Shown here: in pieces, positions 52,820 through 60,815 of the stretch
How positions within the stretch are numbered: position 1 is the stretch's first letter
How the letters are laid out: every line of letters begins with the position of its first letter
Origin: an uncultured Clostridia bacterium
GTDB lineage: Bacteria; Bacillota; Clostridia; Christensenellales; Aristaeellaceae
Length of the DNA: 64,000 nucleotides
NCBI GenBank assembly: GCA_946413245.1
Contig: CAMKJS010000008.1
Coordinates: 1 to 64,000, forward strand
Direction: 5' to 3'
The notes under the pieces: generated by a model
The model's input: only the letters and a program-made list of their open reading frames with translations
What the model was told of the DNA's origin: nothing
Databases searched by the model: none
Made by a program: the position numbers and the translations under genes

Positions 52820-52950
52820 TTCAAAATAAAGAAACCCTTGCGTGCAGGCGCAAGGGCAGTATCAACAATCCTTACACCTCGGCAGGCGGAGCGCAGCTCC
52901 ATTAAATCGCAATCGATACCGGCTGTCTACGGCACTGGTTCCCCGGAACC
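52820..52950 (-). ncRNA. Ribosomal protein L10 leader with attenuator
   Basis: On the minus strand the leader contains the L10-binding features CCGTAGACAGCCGG (52919-52932), a TTAAT segment (52901-52905) and CGCCTGCCGAGG (52877-52888), as in the Bacillota L10 leader family (RF00557). Downstream lies a terminator-like hairpin CCCTTGCG / CGCAAGGG (52835-52842, 52849-52856) followed by a T-rich run (52820-52834). L10 or its L12 complex is expected to bind the leader and favour termination. A covariance-model search was not possible here. Confidence 0.8.
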
Positions 52951-52957
52951 GAATGGT

Positions 52958-52986
52958 ACTTTACCACAGGAACCCGCTGCCGTCAA
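52958..52986 (-). promoter_or_regulatory. rplJ promoter
   Basis: On the minus strand TTGACG (52981-52986), a 17-base spacer and TAAAGT (52958-52963) with TGG in front. It places the transcript start near 52951, at the edge of the leader RNA. Apart from this and the leader, the 367-base gap 52797-53163 holds only the plus-strand promoter at 53100 and A/T-rich sequence. Confidence 0.7.
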
Positions 52987-53099
52987 GGGATTCCTGAAAA
53001 AAAGGTTCTCCATTTCCGAAAATAAAGGATTTACGCTGAAAACATTACAGAATTTTGTACTGTTTTTGTATTTGATGAATATTATTTTACGAATTTCTA

Positions 53100-53128
53100 T
53101 TGACATCTTAATAATTTCGTAATAATAT
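53100..53128 (+). promoter_or_regulatory. Promoter of the SH3/peptidoglycan-binding protein
   Basis: TTGACA (53100-53105), a 17-base spacer and TAATAT (53123-53128), 35 bases before the gene start, in a strongly A/T-rich stretch. Confidence 0.7.
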
Positions 53129-53163
53129 GTATCCAAACCGTAAGAAACGGAGGTGTTTATGCT

Positions 53164-54156
53164 GTGAAAAAAATACGCGTCCTGCTTTTGCTGACGATGA
53201 TTCTCTGCATAATCCCCCTCTGTATCGCTTTTGCCGCCAAAACGGGAACTGTAACTGCGAAAAACCTGAATATCCGAAAGACCGCTTCATCCAGCAGCAA
53301 AGTGGTAGGGGTTCTGAGAAAAGGCGCAACCGTAACGATTAAGGATACCTGCGGAAGCTGGTATAAGATTACGTCGGGAAATAAATCCGGCTATGTGTAC
53401 AAATCCTATATCAAGATCGGCAGTTCTTCCTCCGGTTCCTCCGGCTCTTCCGGATCCTCCGGATCGTCGAAATCCTCTTCCTCAAAGAAGAAGGCAGAAT
53501 CGAAAGACGGCACCTGCGGCCCGGGCAGTTCCGGCAATAACGTCAGGAAGGTTCAGCGCAGGCTGAAGCAGCTCGGATACTACAGCGGCTCCATCGATGG
53601 GGACTACGGAAACGGAACGAAAACCGCCGTCAAGGATTTTCAGCGGAAAAACGGGCTGAAGGTAAACGGAACCGTCAACAGCGCGACGCTGAAAAAGATG
53701 AACAGTTCTTCAGCGAAGAAAGCGTCTTCCTCCGGTTCCTCGAAATCCTCCACAGGGACGGAAAGGCTGAACTGGTTTAACGGCGGATCAAACAAAATCC
53801 CGAAAGGCGCCACATTCAAGGTGAAGGATATAAAAACGGGCAAGGTGTTTACCTGCAAGCGGTGGAGCGGATATAACCACCTGGACGCGGAACCGCTGAC
53901 AAAAAGCGATACGGCGACCATGAAAAGTATCTACGGCCACTGGAGCTGGCGGCGCAGGGCGGTGCTGGTGAAATACAACGGCCATGTATACGCGGCCAGC
54001 ATGAACGGAATGCCGCACGGGACCCAGACGATCAAGGGAAACAGATTTGAAGGCCATTTCTGCATTCACTTCTACAAGAGCAAGACCCACGGATCCGGAA
54101 AGGTGGACTCCGCGCATCAGAAATGCGTCGAAACAGCGATGCATCATACCTGGTAA
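53164..54156 (+). CDS. Secreted SH3/peptidoglycan-binding protein with uncharacterised C-terminal domain
   Basis: A 330-residue protein. Signal peptide residues 1-24; a bacterial SH3 domain about 25-85 (TAKNLNIRKTASSSSKVVG); a Ser/Gly-rich linker; a PG_binding_1 domain about 118-180 (VRKVQRRLKQLGYYSGSIDG); a second Ser-rich linker; and a C-terminal domain about 205-330. That domain ends with conserved-looking His, Cys and Asp residues (GHFCIHFYKSKTHG, VDSAHQ), suggestive of a metal or hydrolase site; I cannot name the family with confidence. It starts with GTG after GGAGG. Probably a cell-wall enzyme or adaptor. Confidence 0.8.
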   Translation: MKKIRVLLLLTMILCIIPLCIAFAAKTGTVTAKNLNIRKTASSSSKVVGVLRKGATVTIKDTCGSWYKITSGNKSGYVYKSYIKIGSSSSGSSGSSGSSGSSKSSSSKKKAESKDGTCGPGSSGNNVRKVQRRLKQLGYYSGSIDGDYGNGTKTAVKDFQRKNGLKVNGTVNSATLKKMNSSSAKKASSSGSSKSSTGTERLNWFNGGSNKIPKGATFKVKDIKTGKVFTCKRWSGYNHLDAEPLTKSDTATMKSIYGHWSWRRRAVLVKYNGHVYAASMNGMPHGTQTIKGNRFEGHFCIHFYKSKTHGSGKVDSAHQKCVETAMHHTW

Positions 54157-54176
54157 TACAGCTGTACAAAGCTTCA

Positions 54177-54208
54177 GACCGCCTTCCGGAGAGGGCGGTC
54201 ATTTTTTT
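54177..54208 (+). terminator. Rho-independent terminator before hisS
   Basis: Stem GACCGCC / GGCGGTC (54177-54183 and 54194-54200) with a ten-base loop and seven T (54202-54208). Confidence 0.88.
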
Positions 54209-54229
54209 GTTCCATGATTTGCAAAAACA

Positions 54230-54238
54230 TGTTATAAT
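54230..54238 (+). promoter_or_regulatory. Extended -10 promoter for hisS-aspS
   Basis: TGTTATAAT (extended -10) about 43 bases before hisS. The -35 region is weak. The 70-base space between the terminator and hisS is too short for a T-box leader. Confidence 0.65.
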
Positions 54239-54281
54239 ACCTTTTTGTACAGGATTTAACGACGGAGGAGGAAGATGCACA

Positions 54282-55559
54282 ATGGGAATCCAGGCGCCCC
54301 GCGGAACAAGAGACGTTCTTCCGGCGGAAAGCTACCGGTGGCAGTATCTGGAAGCATGCATGCGCAAGGCGGCTGCTTCGGCCGGATACCGTGAAACGAG
54401 GACACCTGTATTTGAACATACGGAGCTGTTCCTGCGCGGTGTCGGCGACACGACGGACATCGTTCAGAAAGAAATGTATACTTTCCTGGACAAGGGAGAC
54501 CGTTCCATTACGCTGAAGCCGGAAGGAACGGCCGGCGCGGCCAGGTGCTTTCTGGAACACAATCTGTACGCGGAACCGCTGCCCTGCAAAATGTATTATC
54601 TGAACGCTCCGATTTTCCGCTATGAGAACCCGCAGAGCGGGCGGCTGCGCGAGCATCACCAGTTTGGCCTGGAATGCTTCGGCGCGCAGGAACCCACGGC
54701 GGACGCGGAGCTGATTCTGCTGGCGTACCGACTGCTGAGCGAGCTGGGCATGCGGAATCTGAGCGTGAATATCAATAGCATCGGATGCCCCAAATGCCGT
54801 CCTGTCTATCACAGCAGGCTGAAGGAATACCTGGCCGGAAAAATCGGCTGCATGTGCGACGACTGCAAGGGGAGATTTGAACGGAATCCGCTGCGGGTGC
54901 TGGACTGCAAGCAGAAAAAATGTCAGGAGCTGACGAAAGACGCTCCCAGCATGCTGGATCTGCTCTGCGACGAATGCCGCGATCATTTTCAGGAGCTGCA
55001 GGCGTGCCTGAAGGACGCCGGAATCCCGTATACCGTGGATCCGAGAATCGTCAGGGGTCTGGATTATTACACGAAAACCGTTTTCGAAATGATTACCGCC
55101 ACCAAAGACGGAAACCTGACGGTATGCGCGGGCGGCCGGTATGACCATCTGCTGCAGCAGATCGGAGGGCCGGATCTCCCGGCCGTGGGGTTCGGAATGG
55201 GAATCGAGCGGGTGCTGATGCTTGCGGAGAGCGAATCCATTCAGATTCCCGAACCTGCCTGGTACGACGTATTTGTGACGTATATGGGAACCCACCGGGC
55301 TGACGCGTTCCGGCTGACACAGCTGCTTCGGCAGGAGGGTCTGAAGGCGGATATGGATCACTGCGGCCGCAGCCTGAAGGCACAGTTTAAATACGCGAAC
55401 AAGACCAAGGCGCCCGTAACCGCCGTGATCGGCGACGAGGAAGCGGCCGGCGGAACGGTGAAGCTGAAGAACATGAACACCGGAGAGGAACGCAGCGCCG
55501 CATGGGAAGCGGCTGCCGCGGCGGTCCGGGAAATGACGGAAATAAAAGCAAAGGAGTAG
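54282..55559 (+). CDS. hisS: Histidyl-tRNA synthetase
   Basis: A 425-residue class II synthetase. It opens with QAPRGTRDVLP; motif 2 lies around FRYENPQSGRLREHHQFG, the histidine-A motif is RGLDYYTKTVFE, and motif 3 is GFGMGIERVLM. The C-terminal anticodon-binding domain is complete. The ATG at 54282 fits GGAGGAGG upstream; the longer frame has no ribosome site and crosses the promoter. hisS-aspS is a standard Bacillota operon. Confidence 0.95.
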   Translation: MGIQAPRGTRDVLPAESYRWQYLEACMRKAAASAGYRETRTPVFEHTELFLRGVGDTTDIVQKEMYTFLDKGDRSITLKPEGTAGAARCFLEHNLYAEPLPCKMYYLNAPIFRYENPQSGRLREHHQFGLECFGAQEPTADAELILLAYRLLSELGMRNLSVNINSIGCPKCRPVYHSRLKEYLAGKIGCMCDDCKGRFERNPLRVLDCKQKKCQELTKDAPSMLDLLCDECRDHFQELQACLKDAGIPYTVDPRIVRGLDYYTKTVFEMITATKDGNLTVCAGGRYDHLLQQIGGPDLPAVGFGMGIERVLMLAESESIQIPEPAWYDVFVTYMGTHRADAFRLTQLLRQEGLKADMDHCGRSLKAQFKYANKTKAPVTAVIGDEEAAGGTVKLKNMNTGEERSAAWEAAAAAVREMTEIKAKE

Positions 55560-55565
55560 AGGAAA

Positions 55566-57353
55566 ATGCAGTACAGAACGCATACCTGCAACGAACTTCG
55601 CCTGGAGGACGCCGGGAAAACCGTTCGGCTCAGCGGATGGGTGGAAAATATCCGCGAAGTGGGCGGAAATCTGGCGTTTGTCGTATTACGCGACTATTAC
55701 GGAACGACGCAGCTGGTGGCTGAGGACGAGAAGATTCTGAAAATCCTGCTGCAGGAAAACAAGGAAACGGTCATCTCCGTCACCGGCACGGTCCGGGAAA
55801 GGGCCAGCAAGAATCCGAAGCTGCCGACCGGAGACATCGAAGTGGTTCCGGACAGCGTCGAAATTCTCGGCAGATGCCGTTACAACGCCCTGCCGTTTCA
55901 GATTCAGCGCAGCCGGGAGGCGGACGAGAGCATCCGCCTGAAGTACAGGTATCTGGATCTGCGGAATCCCGAGGTCAAAAAGAATATTCTCTTGCGGTGC
56001 AACGTGGTGGCGGCGCTTCGGCAGGCCATGATCGAGCACGGCTTTCTGGAGATCACCACGCCGATTCTGACCGCTTCTTCTCCGGAAGGCGCACGGGATT
56101 ATCTGGTTCCGGCCCGGAAACACCCCGGGATGTTTTACGCACTCCCGCAGGCTCCGCAGCAGTTCAAGCAGCTGCTGATGGCCAGCGGCTTTGACCGCTA
56201 CTTCCAGATCGCTCCCTGCTTCCGGGATGAGGACGCCCGCGGCGACCGCAGCCCCGGCGAGTTCTATCAGCTGGATATGGAAATGGCCTTCGCCTCCCAG
56301 GAAGACGTTTTCAGCGTTCTGGAGGACGTCCTTCCGCCCGTGTTCTCCAAATACGGCAAGTACAAGGCTGCCTCTTCGGCGCCTTTCCGCAGAATTCCGT
56401 ATCTGGAAGCGATGGAAACCTACGGCACCGACAAGCCTGACCTGCGGATCGACCTGACCTGCAGGGATGTGACGGATCTGCTCAGCGGATGCGGCTTTGC
56501 CCCCTTCGCGAACAAGACGGTCAAAGCCATTCCGGTGACCGGGTTTACCGCCACCAGAAAACAGATCGATCAGCTGTGCGCGGACGCGGAAGTCGTTTCC
56601 GGGAACAAGGCATACTGGTTCCGGCTGGACGAGCAGGGACAGATTACCGGAGGTATCGCGAAATTCCTCCAGGAGATCCGGGATAAGGTCGTGGAGGAAC
56701 TGGGGCTGCAGCCCGGAACGTTTGTGGCGCTCTCGGCGGGAGACAAAGGCGCGGCGCAGAAAACCGCCGGCGTGCTGATCAAAAAGCTCGGTGAGCTCTG
56801 CCCGAACCATATGCAGGCGGAGCAGTACGCCTTCTGCTGGATCGTCGATTTCCCGATGTATGAAATCGGCGAGGAAAGCGGCGAACTTGAATTCTGCCAC
56901 AATCCCTTCTCCATGCCGAACGGCGGCCTTGAAATCCTCGAGAGGGCCGAAAAAGGAGAAGTGGATCCGCTGCAGATTACAGCCTACCAGTACGACCTGG
57001 TGTGCAACGGGGTGGAGCTTTCCTCCGGCGCAGTGCGGAATCATGATCCGGAAATCATGATCAAGGCCTTCGAGATGGTCCGGCTTGGGGAAGAAGACGT
57101 AAAGGCGAAGTTCCCGGCCATGTACAACGCGTTCTGCTACGGCGCGCCGCCGCACGCCGGCATCGCGCCCGGCGTGGACCGCATGGTCATGCTGCTGGCG
57201 GGAGAGGAGTCCATCCGCGAGGTGATTGCCTTCCCGATGAACAAGAACGCGCAGGACGTGATGATGGGCGCGCCCGGACCGGTGGAGCAGAAGCAGCTGG
57301 ATGAGCTCTGCATCGCTTCCACCGCCAAAAAGGAATCCGCGTCCGGCCAATGA
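55566..57353 (+). CDS. aspS: Aspartyl-tRNA synthetase
   Basis: A 595-residue bacterial-type class IIb synthetase. An N-terminal OB fold (VRLSGWVENIREVGGNLAFV) binds the anticodon; the catalytic core has LDLRNPEVKKN, FRDEDARGDRSPGEFYQLD (motif 2) and GIAPGVDRMVMLL (motif 3). The GAD insertion domain of about 100 residues lies in the middle. It starts six bases after hisS. Confidence 0.95.
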   Translation: MQYRTHTCNELRLEDAGKTVRLSGWVENIREVGGNLAFVVLRDYYGTTQLVAEDEKILKILLQENKETVISVTGTVRERASKNPKLPTGDIEVVPDSVEILGRCRYNALPFQIQRSREADESIRLKYRYLDLRNPEVKKNILLRCNVVAALRQAMIEHGFLEITTPILTASSPEGARDYLVPARKHPGMFYALPQAPQQFKQLLMASGFDRYFQIAPCFRDEDARGDRSPGEFYQLDMEMAFASQEDVFSVLEDVLPPVFSKYGKYKAASSAPFRRIPYLEAMETYGTDKPDLRIDLTCRDVTDLLSGCGFAPFANKTVKAIPVTGFTATRKQIDQLCADAEVVSGNKAYWFRLDEQGQITGGIAKFLQEIRDKVVEELGLQPGTFVALSAGDKGAAQKTAGVLIKKLGELCPNHMQAEQYAFCWIVDFPMYEIGEESGELEFCHNPFSMPNGGLEILERAEKGEVDPLQITAYQYDLVCNGVELSSGAVRNHDPEIMIKAFEMVRLGEEDVKAKFPAMYNAFCYGAPPHAGIAPGVDRMVMLLAGEESIREVIAFPMNKNAQDVMMGAPGPVEQKQLDELCIASTAKKESASGQ

Positions 57354-57357
57354 ACGA

Positions 57358-57386
57358 TTGTAAAACCCCGGTATTTCTGATATAAT
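57358..57386 (+). promoter_or_regulatory. Promoter of the Asp23-nusB-folD-xse-ispA operon
   Basis: TTGTAA (57358-57363), a 17-base spacer and TATAAT (57381-57386), with a start codon at 57423 and AAGGAGG at 57408-57414. No other promoter of similar quality was seen before the end of the window, so ten genes may share it. Confidence 0.8.
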
Positions 57387-57422
57387 AATCTGTAAAAATC
57401 TCCCATGAAGGAGGCTGTTGCA

Positions 57423-58013
57423 ATGGCACCGAGGAAAAATAAAAAAGACGGAAGCAGTACCCTGCCGCAGACCGTGGAGCAGGATATGAATCCTTCCTCC
57501 TCCATTACCTACGCCAACGAAGTCGTCGCAATTATCGCAGGCCTGGCCGCGGCGGAAGTGGAAGGGATTGCCGGTATGTGCAGCGTGAACAGCAACCTGC
57601 TCAATAAAAACCGGAATGTTACGCGCGGGGTCAAGGTGGAAATCGGCACGGAGGAAGCGGCCGTCGATCTGTATGTGATCGTGGAATACGGTACTCCGAT
57701 TCAGCGCGCCGCGATGGACGCGCAGGAAAACGTCCGCAAGGCCATCGAATCCATGACCGGGCTGCATGTGGTCCGGGTGGACGTCCACGTGCAGAGCGTC
57801 AGCTTCGAAAAAGAGAACAATCTGCTCCAGGCCGGCGTCCAGAGCGCCGTGCTGGAAGCCGGAACCCCGGCTCCCTCTGAGGAGGGGAAGAAAGAAGCGC
57901 CTGAATCGCCCGAAGCGATTTCTGAGCCTGCCGCCGCCGCGGAACCGGCTGCCGCTGAAGCGGAAGGCGGCGAAGAGAAGCCGGCGGAGCAGGATCCAAC
58001 CGCGGAAGCATAA
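57423..58013 (+). CDS. Asp23/Gls24 family envelope stress protein
   Basis: A 196-residue protein. The Asp23 core spans about residues 25-140 (ITYANEVVAIIAGLAAAEVEGI, DLYVIVEYGTPI, VRVDVHVQSVSFE). An acidic Pro/Ala/Glu tail follows. In B. subtilis a homologue, YqhY, lies directly before nusB-folD-xseA-xseB-ispA, the same order as here. Asp23 proteins cluster at the membrane through AmaP, encoded next. The ATG at 57423 follows AAGGAGG by 8 bases. Confidence 0.88.
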   Translation: MAPRKNKKDGSSTLPQTVEQDMNPSSSITYANEVVAIIAGLAAAEVEGIAGMCSVNSNLLNKNRNVTRGVKVEIGTEEAAVDLYVIVEYGTPIQRAAMDAQENVRKAIESMTGLHVVRVDVHVQSVSFEKENNLLQAGVQSAVLEAGTPAPSEEGKKEAPESPEAISEPAAAAEPAAAEAEGGEEKPAEQDPTAEA

Positions 58014-58025
58014 GGAGGCAACGGT

Positions 58026-59072
58026 ATGAAAATCCGCATTGCTGACCGTATTATTACCGGTCTGACCGGCGTGCTGCTGCTGGCTGCGTGCGCGGGGCTG
58101 GTGGCGCAGAGCTTTTTTCAGGTCGATGTCATCGGCTTCGCGCAGAAGATTCTGACGACGGAAAAGACCTGGGGGAAAGTCCTCATCGCCGTTGCGGCCC
58201 TGGCCCTTCTGCTGCTGGGCTTCCGCTGCCTGGCCATTCTTGTCAGGCACCGGCGGAAGAACGACCGGTTTATCATGCAGAAAACGGATAACGGCGAGCT
58301 TGCCATTTCCCTGAAGGCACTGGACAATATGGTACAGAAATGTCTGGAGCAGCATCCGGAGCTTTCCGTGCAGGACGTGAATCTGGAAAGCAGGAAGGAC
58401 GGTCTGCTGGTCCGGATCCAGGGAATTACAGCCGGCGGCATCAGCATTCCCCTGACCGTGGAAGCGCTGCAGAAACAGATTATACAGTATGTGACCGCCT
58501 GCAGCGGCGTGGAAGTCAAGGGGATCCGGGTGATGATCGAATCCACCGGCCCGGATCTGGAAGACGCGCCTTTCTCTATTGCCGCGCCGGTTTCCCAGTC
58601 CCTGCTGAGCAGCGGAGAAAAGAAGGAAGAGCCGGCGGAAGCACCTGAGACTCCGGTTCCGGCGGCGGAAGCGGAAGCGCAGCCTGCGGAGACGGAGGAA
58701 AAACAGCCTGCGCCGGTGCTCCCGGAAGTGCCGGAGGAGGAAGAGGACGACCGGCCGATTCATCAGCGCATTTTCAGCACGATTCCTGAACCCTGCTTTG
58801 TGCCCATGCCTCCGGAAGGAATTCCGGAAGCGCTGGAGCAGGAAGAAGCGGAATCCGAACCGGCTGAAGCGGAGAGCGAACCGGAGAACGCCGCGCCGGA
58901 TCTGAAGGATGCGGAAGCGGAAAACACGGAAACGGAACCGGATACCGCACAGGACGTTCTTTCCGAAGCGGAAGAAGAAAGCACGGAAGCGAATCATCCA
59001 TCCGTGGAAGAACCGGCTGAAACAGCTTCCGACGACGAAGCAGAGGATGCTGAGAGAGGTGAACAGAAATGA
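58026..59072 (+). CDS. amaP: Alkaline shock response membrane anchor AmaP-like protein
   Basis: A 348-residue membrane protein. Two transmembrane helices lie at about residues 7-28 and 51-71. A cytoplasmic Asp23-like domain spans about 85-185 (SISLKALDNMVQKCLEQ). Beyond it is an unusually long acidic tail of about 160 residues rich in Glu, Ala and Pro (EAEAQPAETEEKQPAPV); ordinary AmaP proteins are near 180 residues. It follows the Asp23 gene by 12 bases and overlaps the next gene by four. Most likely it anchors Asp23 to the membrane. Confidence 0.82.
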   Translation: MKIRIADRIITGLTGVLLLAACAGLVAQSFFQVDVIGFAQKILTTEKTWGKVLIAVAALALLLLGFRCLAILVRHRRKNDRFIMQKTDNGELAISLKALDNMVQKCLEQHPELSVQDVNLESRKDGLLVRIQGITAGGISIPLTVEALQKQIIQYVTACSGVEVKGIRVMIESTGPDLEDAPFSIAAPVSQSLLSSGEKKEEPAEAPETPVPAAEAEAQPAETEEKQPAPVLPEVPEEEEDDRPIHQRIFSTIPEPCFVPMPPEGIPEALEQEEAESEPAEAESEPENAAPDLKDAEAENTETEPDTAQDVLSEAEEESTEANHPSVEEPAETASDDEAEDAERGEQK

Positions 59073-59383
59073 ATCTGAAGAGAGGAACGCCCGGATACGG
59101 CGTCGTGATCGGCCTTGTATTCGTGGTATGCGGGGTTTTGCTGCTGACCATCGGCTTCTGGAAAACCGTTCTGCTGGCTGCTTTGTTTGGCGCCGGATAT
59201 TTCTTCGGCACCGTGGAGGATAAAGGCGAGTTTCTGCGTGAGAAGGCGAATCAGCTGATTCCCCAGAAGGAAAGCAAGGTCATCGATCTCCGGAGCGAAC
59301 TCGAAAAAGAACAGGAAGAACAGATGGCCCGTACCGAAGCGTCGAAGAGCGGGACGACAGATAACGCCTCTCAAAGCGAATAA
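59069..59383 (+). CDS. DUF2273 small membrane protein
   Basis: A 104-residue protein with two hydrophobic helices at about residues 10-28 and 32-48 (VVIGLVFVVCGVLLLTIGF and TVLLAALFGAGYFFG) and a charged C-terminal tail. DUF2273 proteins regularly accompany Asp23 and AmaP in Bacillota and may help form the membrane assembly. The ATG overlaps the AmaP stop. Confidence 0.85.
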   Translation: MNLKRGTPGYGVVIGLVFVVCGVLLLTIGFWKTVLLAALFGAGYFFGTVEDKGEFLREKANQLIPQKESKVIDLRSELEKEQEEQMARTEASKSGTTDNASQSE

Positions 59384-59394
59384 GGAGTATACGA

Positions 59395-59847
59395 ATGTCC
59401 AGAACGACAGCGCGGATTGCCGCCATGCAAATGATTTTTGAGAAGGTATCCGGAGGCCAGGGCGGAGAAGAAACGCTCAAAATGGTTTACGACGAGCTCC
59501 GCGAAAACGGGCCCGGCCTGCAGGCAAGCATTCCGGACAGCGATCCGGATGAGGAGGACAGGAAATATATTTCCGATACGTTTCAGGGCGTCCTGGAGCA
59601 CCTGGATGAGATTGATGCCCTGCTTGCGAAGACGGCAAAAGGCTGGACACTGGAGCGGATGTCCCTGGTCGATCTGACGATCCTGCGCCTGGCGGCATAC
59701 GAGATCCTGTACAATCCGAAGGTGCCGGACAACGTCGCGGTCTCCGAAGCGCTGGAATTGACGGAACGGTATTCCGACCCGGACGATAAATCCTTCGTGA
59801 ACGGGATTCTCGGAACCATTGTCCGCGGGAAAGAGAGCGGGGTATGA
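59395..59847 (+). CDS. nusB: Transcription antitermination protein NusB
   Basis: A 150-residue RNA-binding factor that acts with NusE (S10) in rRNA antitermination. The start RTTARIAAMQMIFEKV and the C-terminal block TILRLAAYEILYNPKVPDNVA with EALELTERYSDPDDKSFVNG are characteristic. AAGGAG lies about 9 bases before the ATG. Its stop overlaps the next start by four bases. Confidence 0.93.
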   Translation: MSRTTARIAAMQMIFEKVSGGQGGEETLKMVYDELRENGPGLQASIPDSDPDEEDRKYISDTFQGVLEHLDEIDALLAKTAKGWTLERMSLVDLTILRLAAYEILYNPKVPDNVAVSEALELTERYSDPDDKSFVNGILGTIVRGKESGV

Positions 59848-60815
59848 AGCCGGCTTTCATCGGCTTTGACACCAGCAATTACCGGACGTCTGTCGCGTGC
59901 GTGACGCTGGACGGGGAGATTTTGTTCAATTCCAGGGAGCTGCTTTCCGTGCCGCAGGGCAGCAGAGGATTACGGCAGGAGGAAGCGGTTTTCCAGCATG
60001 TGCGGCGCCTGAAGAAAACGGCGCCGGCGCTGCGGGATCTGCCCGGGGTCCGGATCGCGGCCGTGTGCGCCAGCGTTCGTCCGAGAGATCCGGATGACTC
60101 CTATATGCCGGTTTTCGAAGTGGGCGCCGCGGCCGGATCCCTGGTGGCCGCGACAGAGAGAGTTCCTTTTTATGAAACCACGCATCAGCGGGGCCATCTG
60201 GAGGCGGCGATGCTGCATACCGGGATCGACCGGGAGCAGCCGATGATCGCTCTGCACCTATCCGGAGGGACGACGGAGCTGCTGCGGGTTTCCGGAAACG
60301 ATGTGGAACTGATCGGAGGCAGTCTTGATCTGCATGCCGGTCAGCTGGTGGACCGGACCGGCGTCGCGATGGGGCTGCCTTTTCCTGCGGGGCCCGCGCT
60401 GGAGGAGCTTGCCGAAAAAGGGCAGGCGAATGGACGACTGGGCGTCAGTATGGAGCAGGGGGATCTTTTCTGCCATTTCAGCGGCGCTGAAGCCGCTGTG
60501 TTTCGCTGGATCAGCAATCAGGCTCTCCCGGAAGAGGATATCGCGCGGGAGGTTTTTGATTTTCTGGCGCGGACCATTGCCAGGATGATTGCCGCCGGGG
60601 CTGAAGCAGCCGGTGCGCGGCAGGTTCTGCTGGCCGGCGGTATCGCGTCCTCCGCACTGTTCCGGAAACTTCTTTCCGGAAGAATCCGAAACAGCGGAAG
60701 CAGTCTGCGTTTGATTTACGGCGATCCGGAGCTCTGCGGCGATAACGCGGCGGGTGTCGCGCTTATCGGCCGAAACTGTTATCTGCGTGAGTATTCTCTG
60801 AAGGAGGGAACCTGA
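59844..60815 (+). CDS. TsaD/Kae1-like paralogue (O-sialoglycoprotein endopeptidase family)
   Basis: A 323-residue ASKHA-fold protein related to TsaD, which helps make t6A37 in tRNA. It opens with GFDTSNYRTSVACV, where TsaD has ETSCDETS. The metal ligands are kept: H114 and H118 in THQRGHLEA and D300 in ELCGDNAA. Other matches are LHLSGGTTELL (TsaD: VSGGHTQL) and GLPFPAGPALEELA (GLPYPGGPAL). It is therefore a separate subfamily, found in Clostridia between nusB and xseA. Whether it binds ATP and threonylcarbamoyl-AMP is not known. Confidence 0.75.
   Translation: MKPAFIGFDTSNYRTSVACVTLDGEILFNSRELLSVPQGSRGLRQEEAVFQHVRRLKKTAPALRDLPGVRIAAVCASVRPRDPDDSYMPVFEVGAAAGSLVAATERVPFYETTHQRGHLEAAMLHTGIDREQPMIALHLSGGTTELLRVSGNDVELIGGSLDLHAGQLVDRTGVAMGLPFPAGPALEELAEKGQANGRLGVSMEQGDLFCHFSGAEAAVFRWISNQALPEEDIAREVFDFLARTIARMIAAGAEAAGARQVLLAGGIASSALFRKLLSGRIRNSGSSLRLIYGDPELCGDNAAGVALIGRNCYLREYSLKEGT

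Noticed and set aside
54209-54281. T-box leader before hisS
   Set aside because: Only about 70 bases lie between the terminator and the gene, and no T-box sequence or antiterminator is seen.
55686-58997. 1103-codon antisense frame opposite aspS, Asp23 and AmaP
   Set aside because: It crosses three real genes and their intergenic promoter, and its Phe/Arg/Gly-rich translation is the reverse of Glu/Pro/Ala-rich coding sequence.
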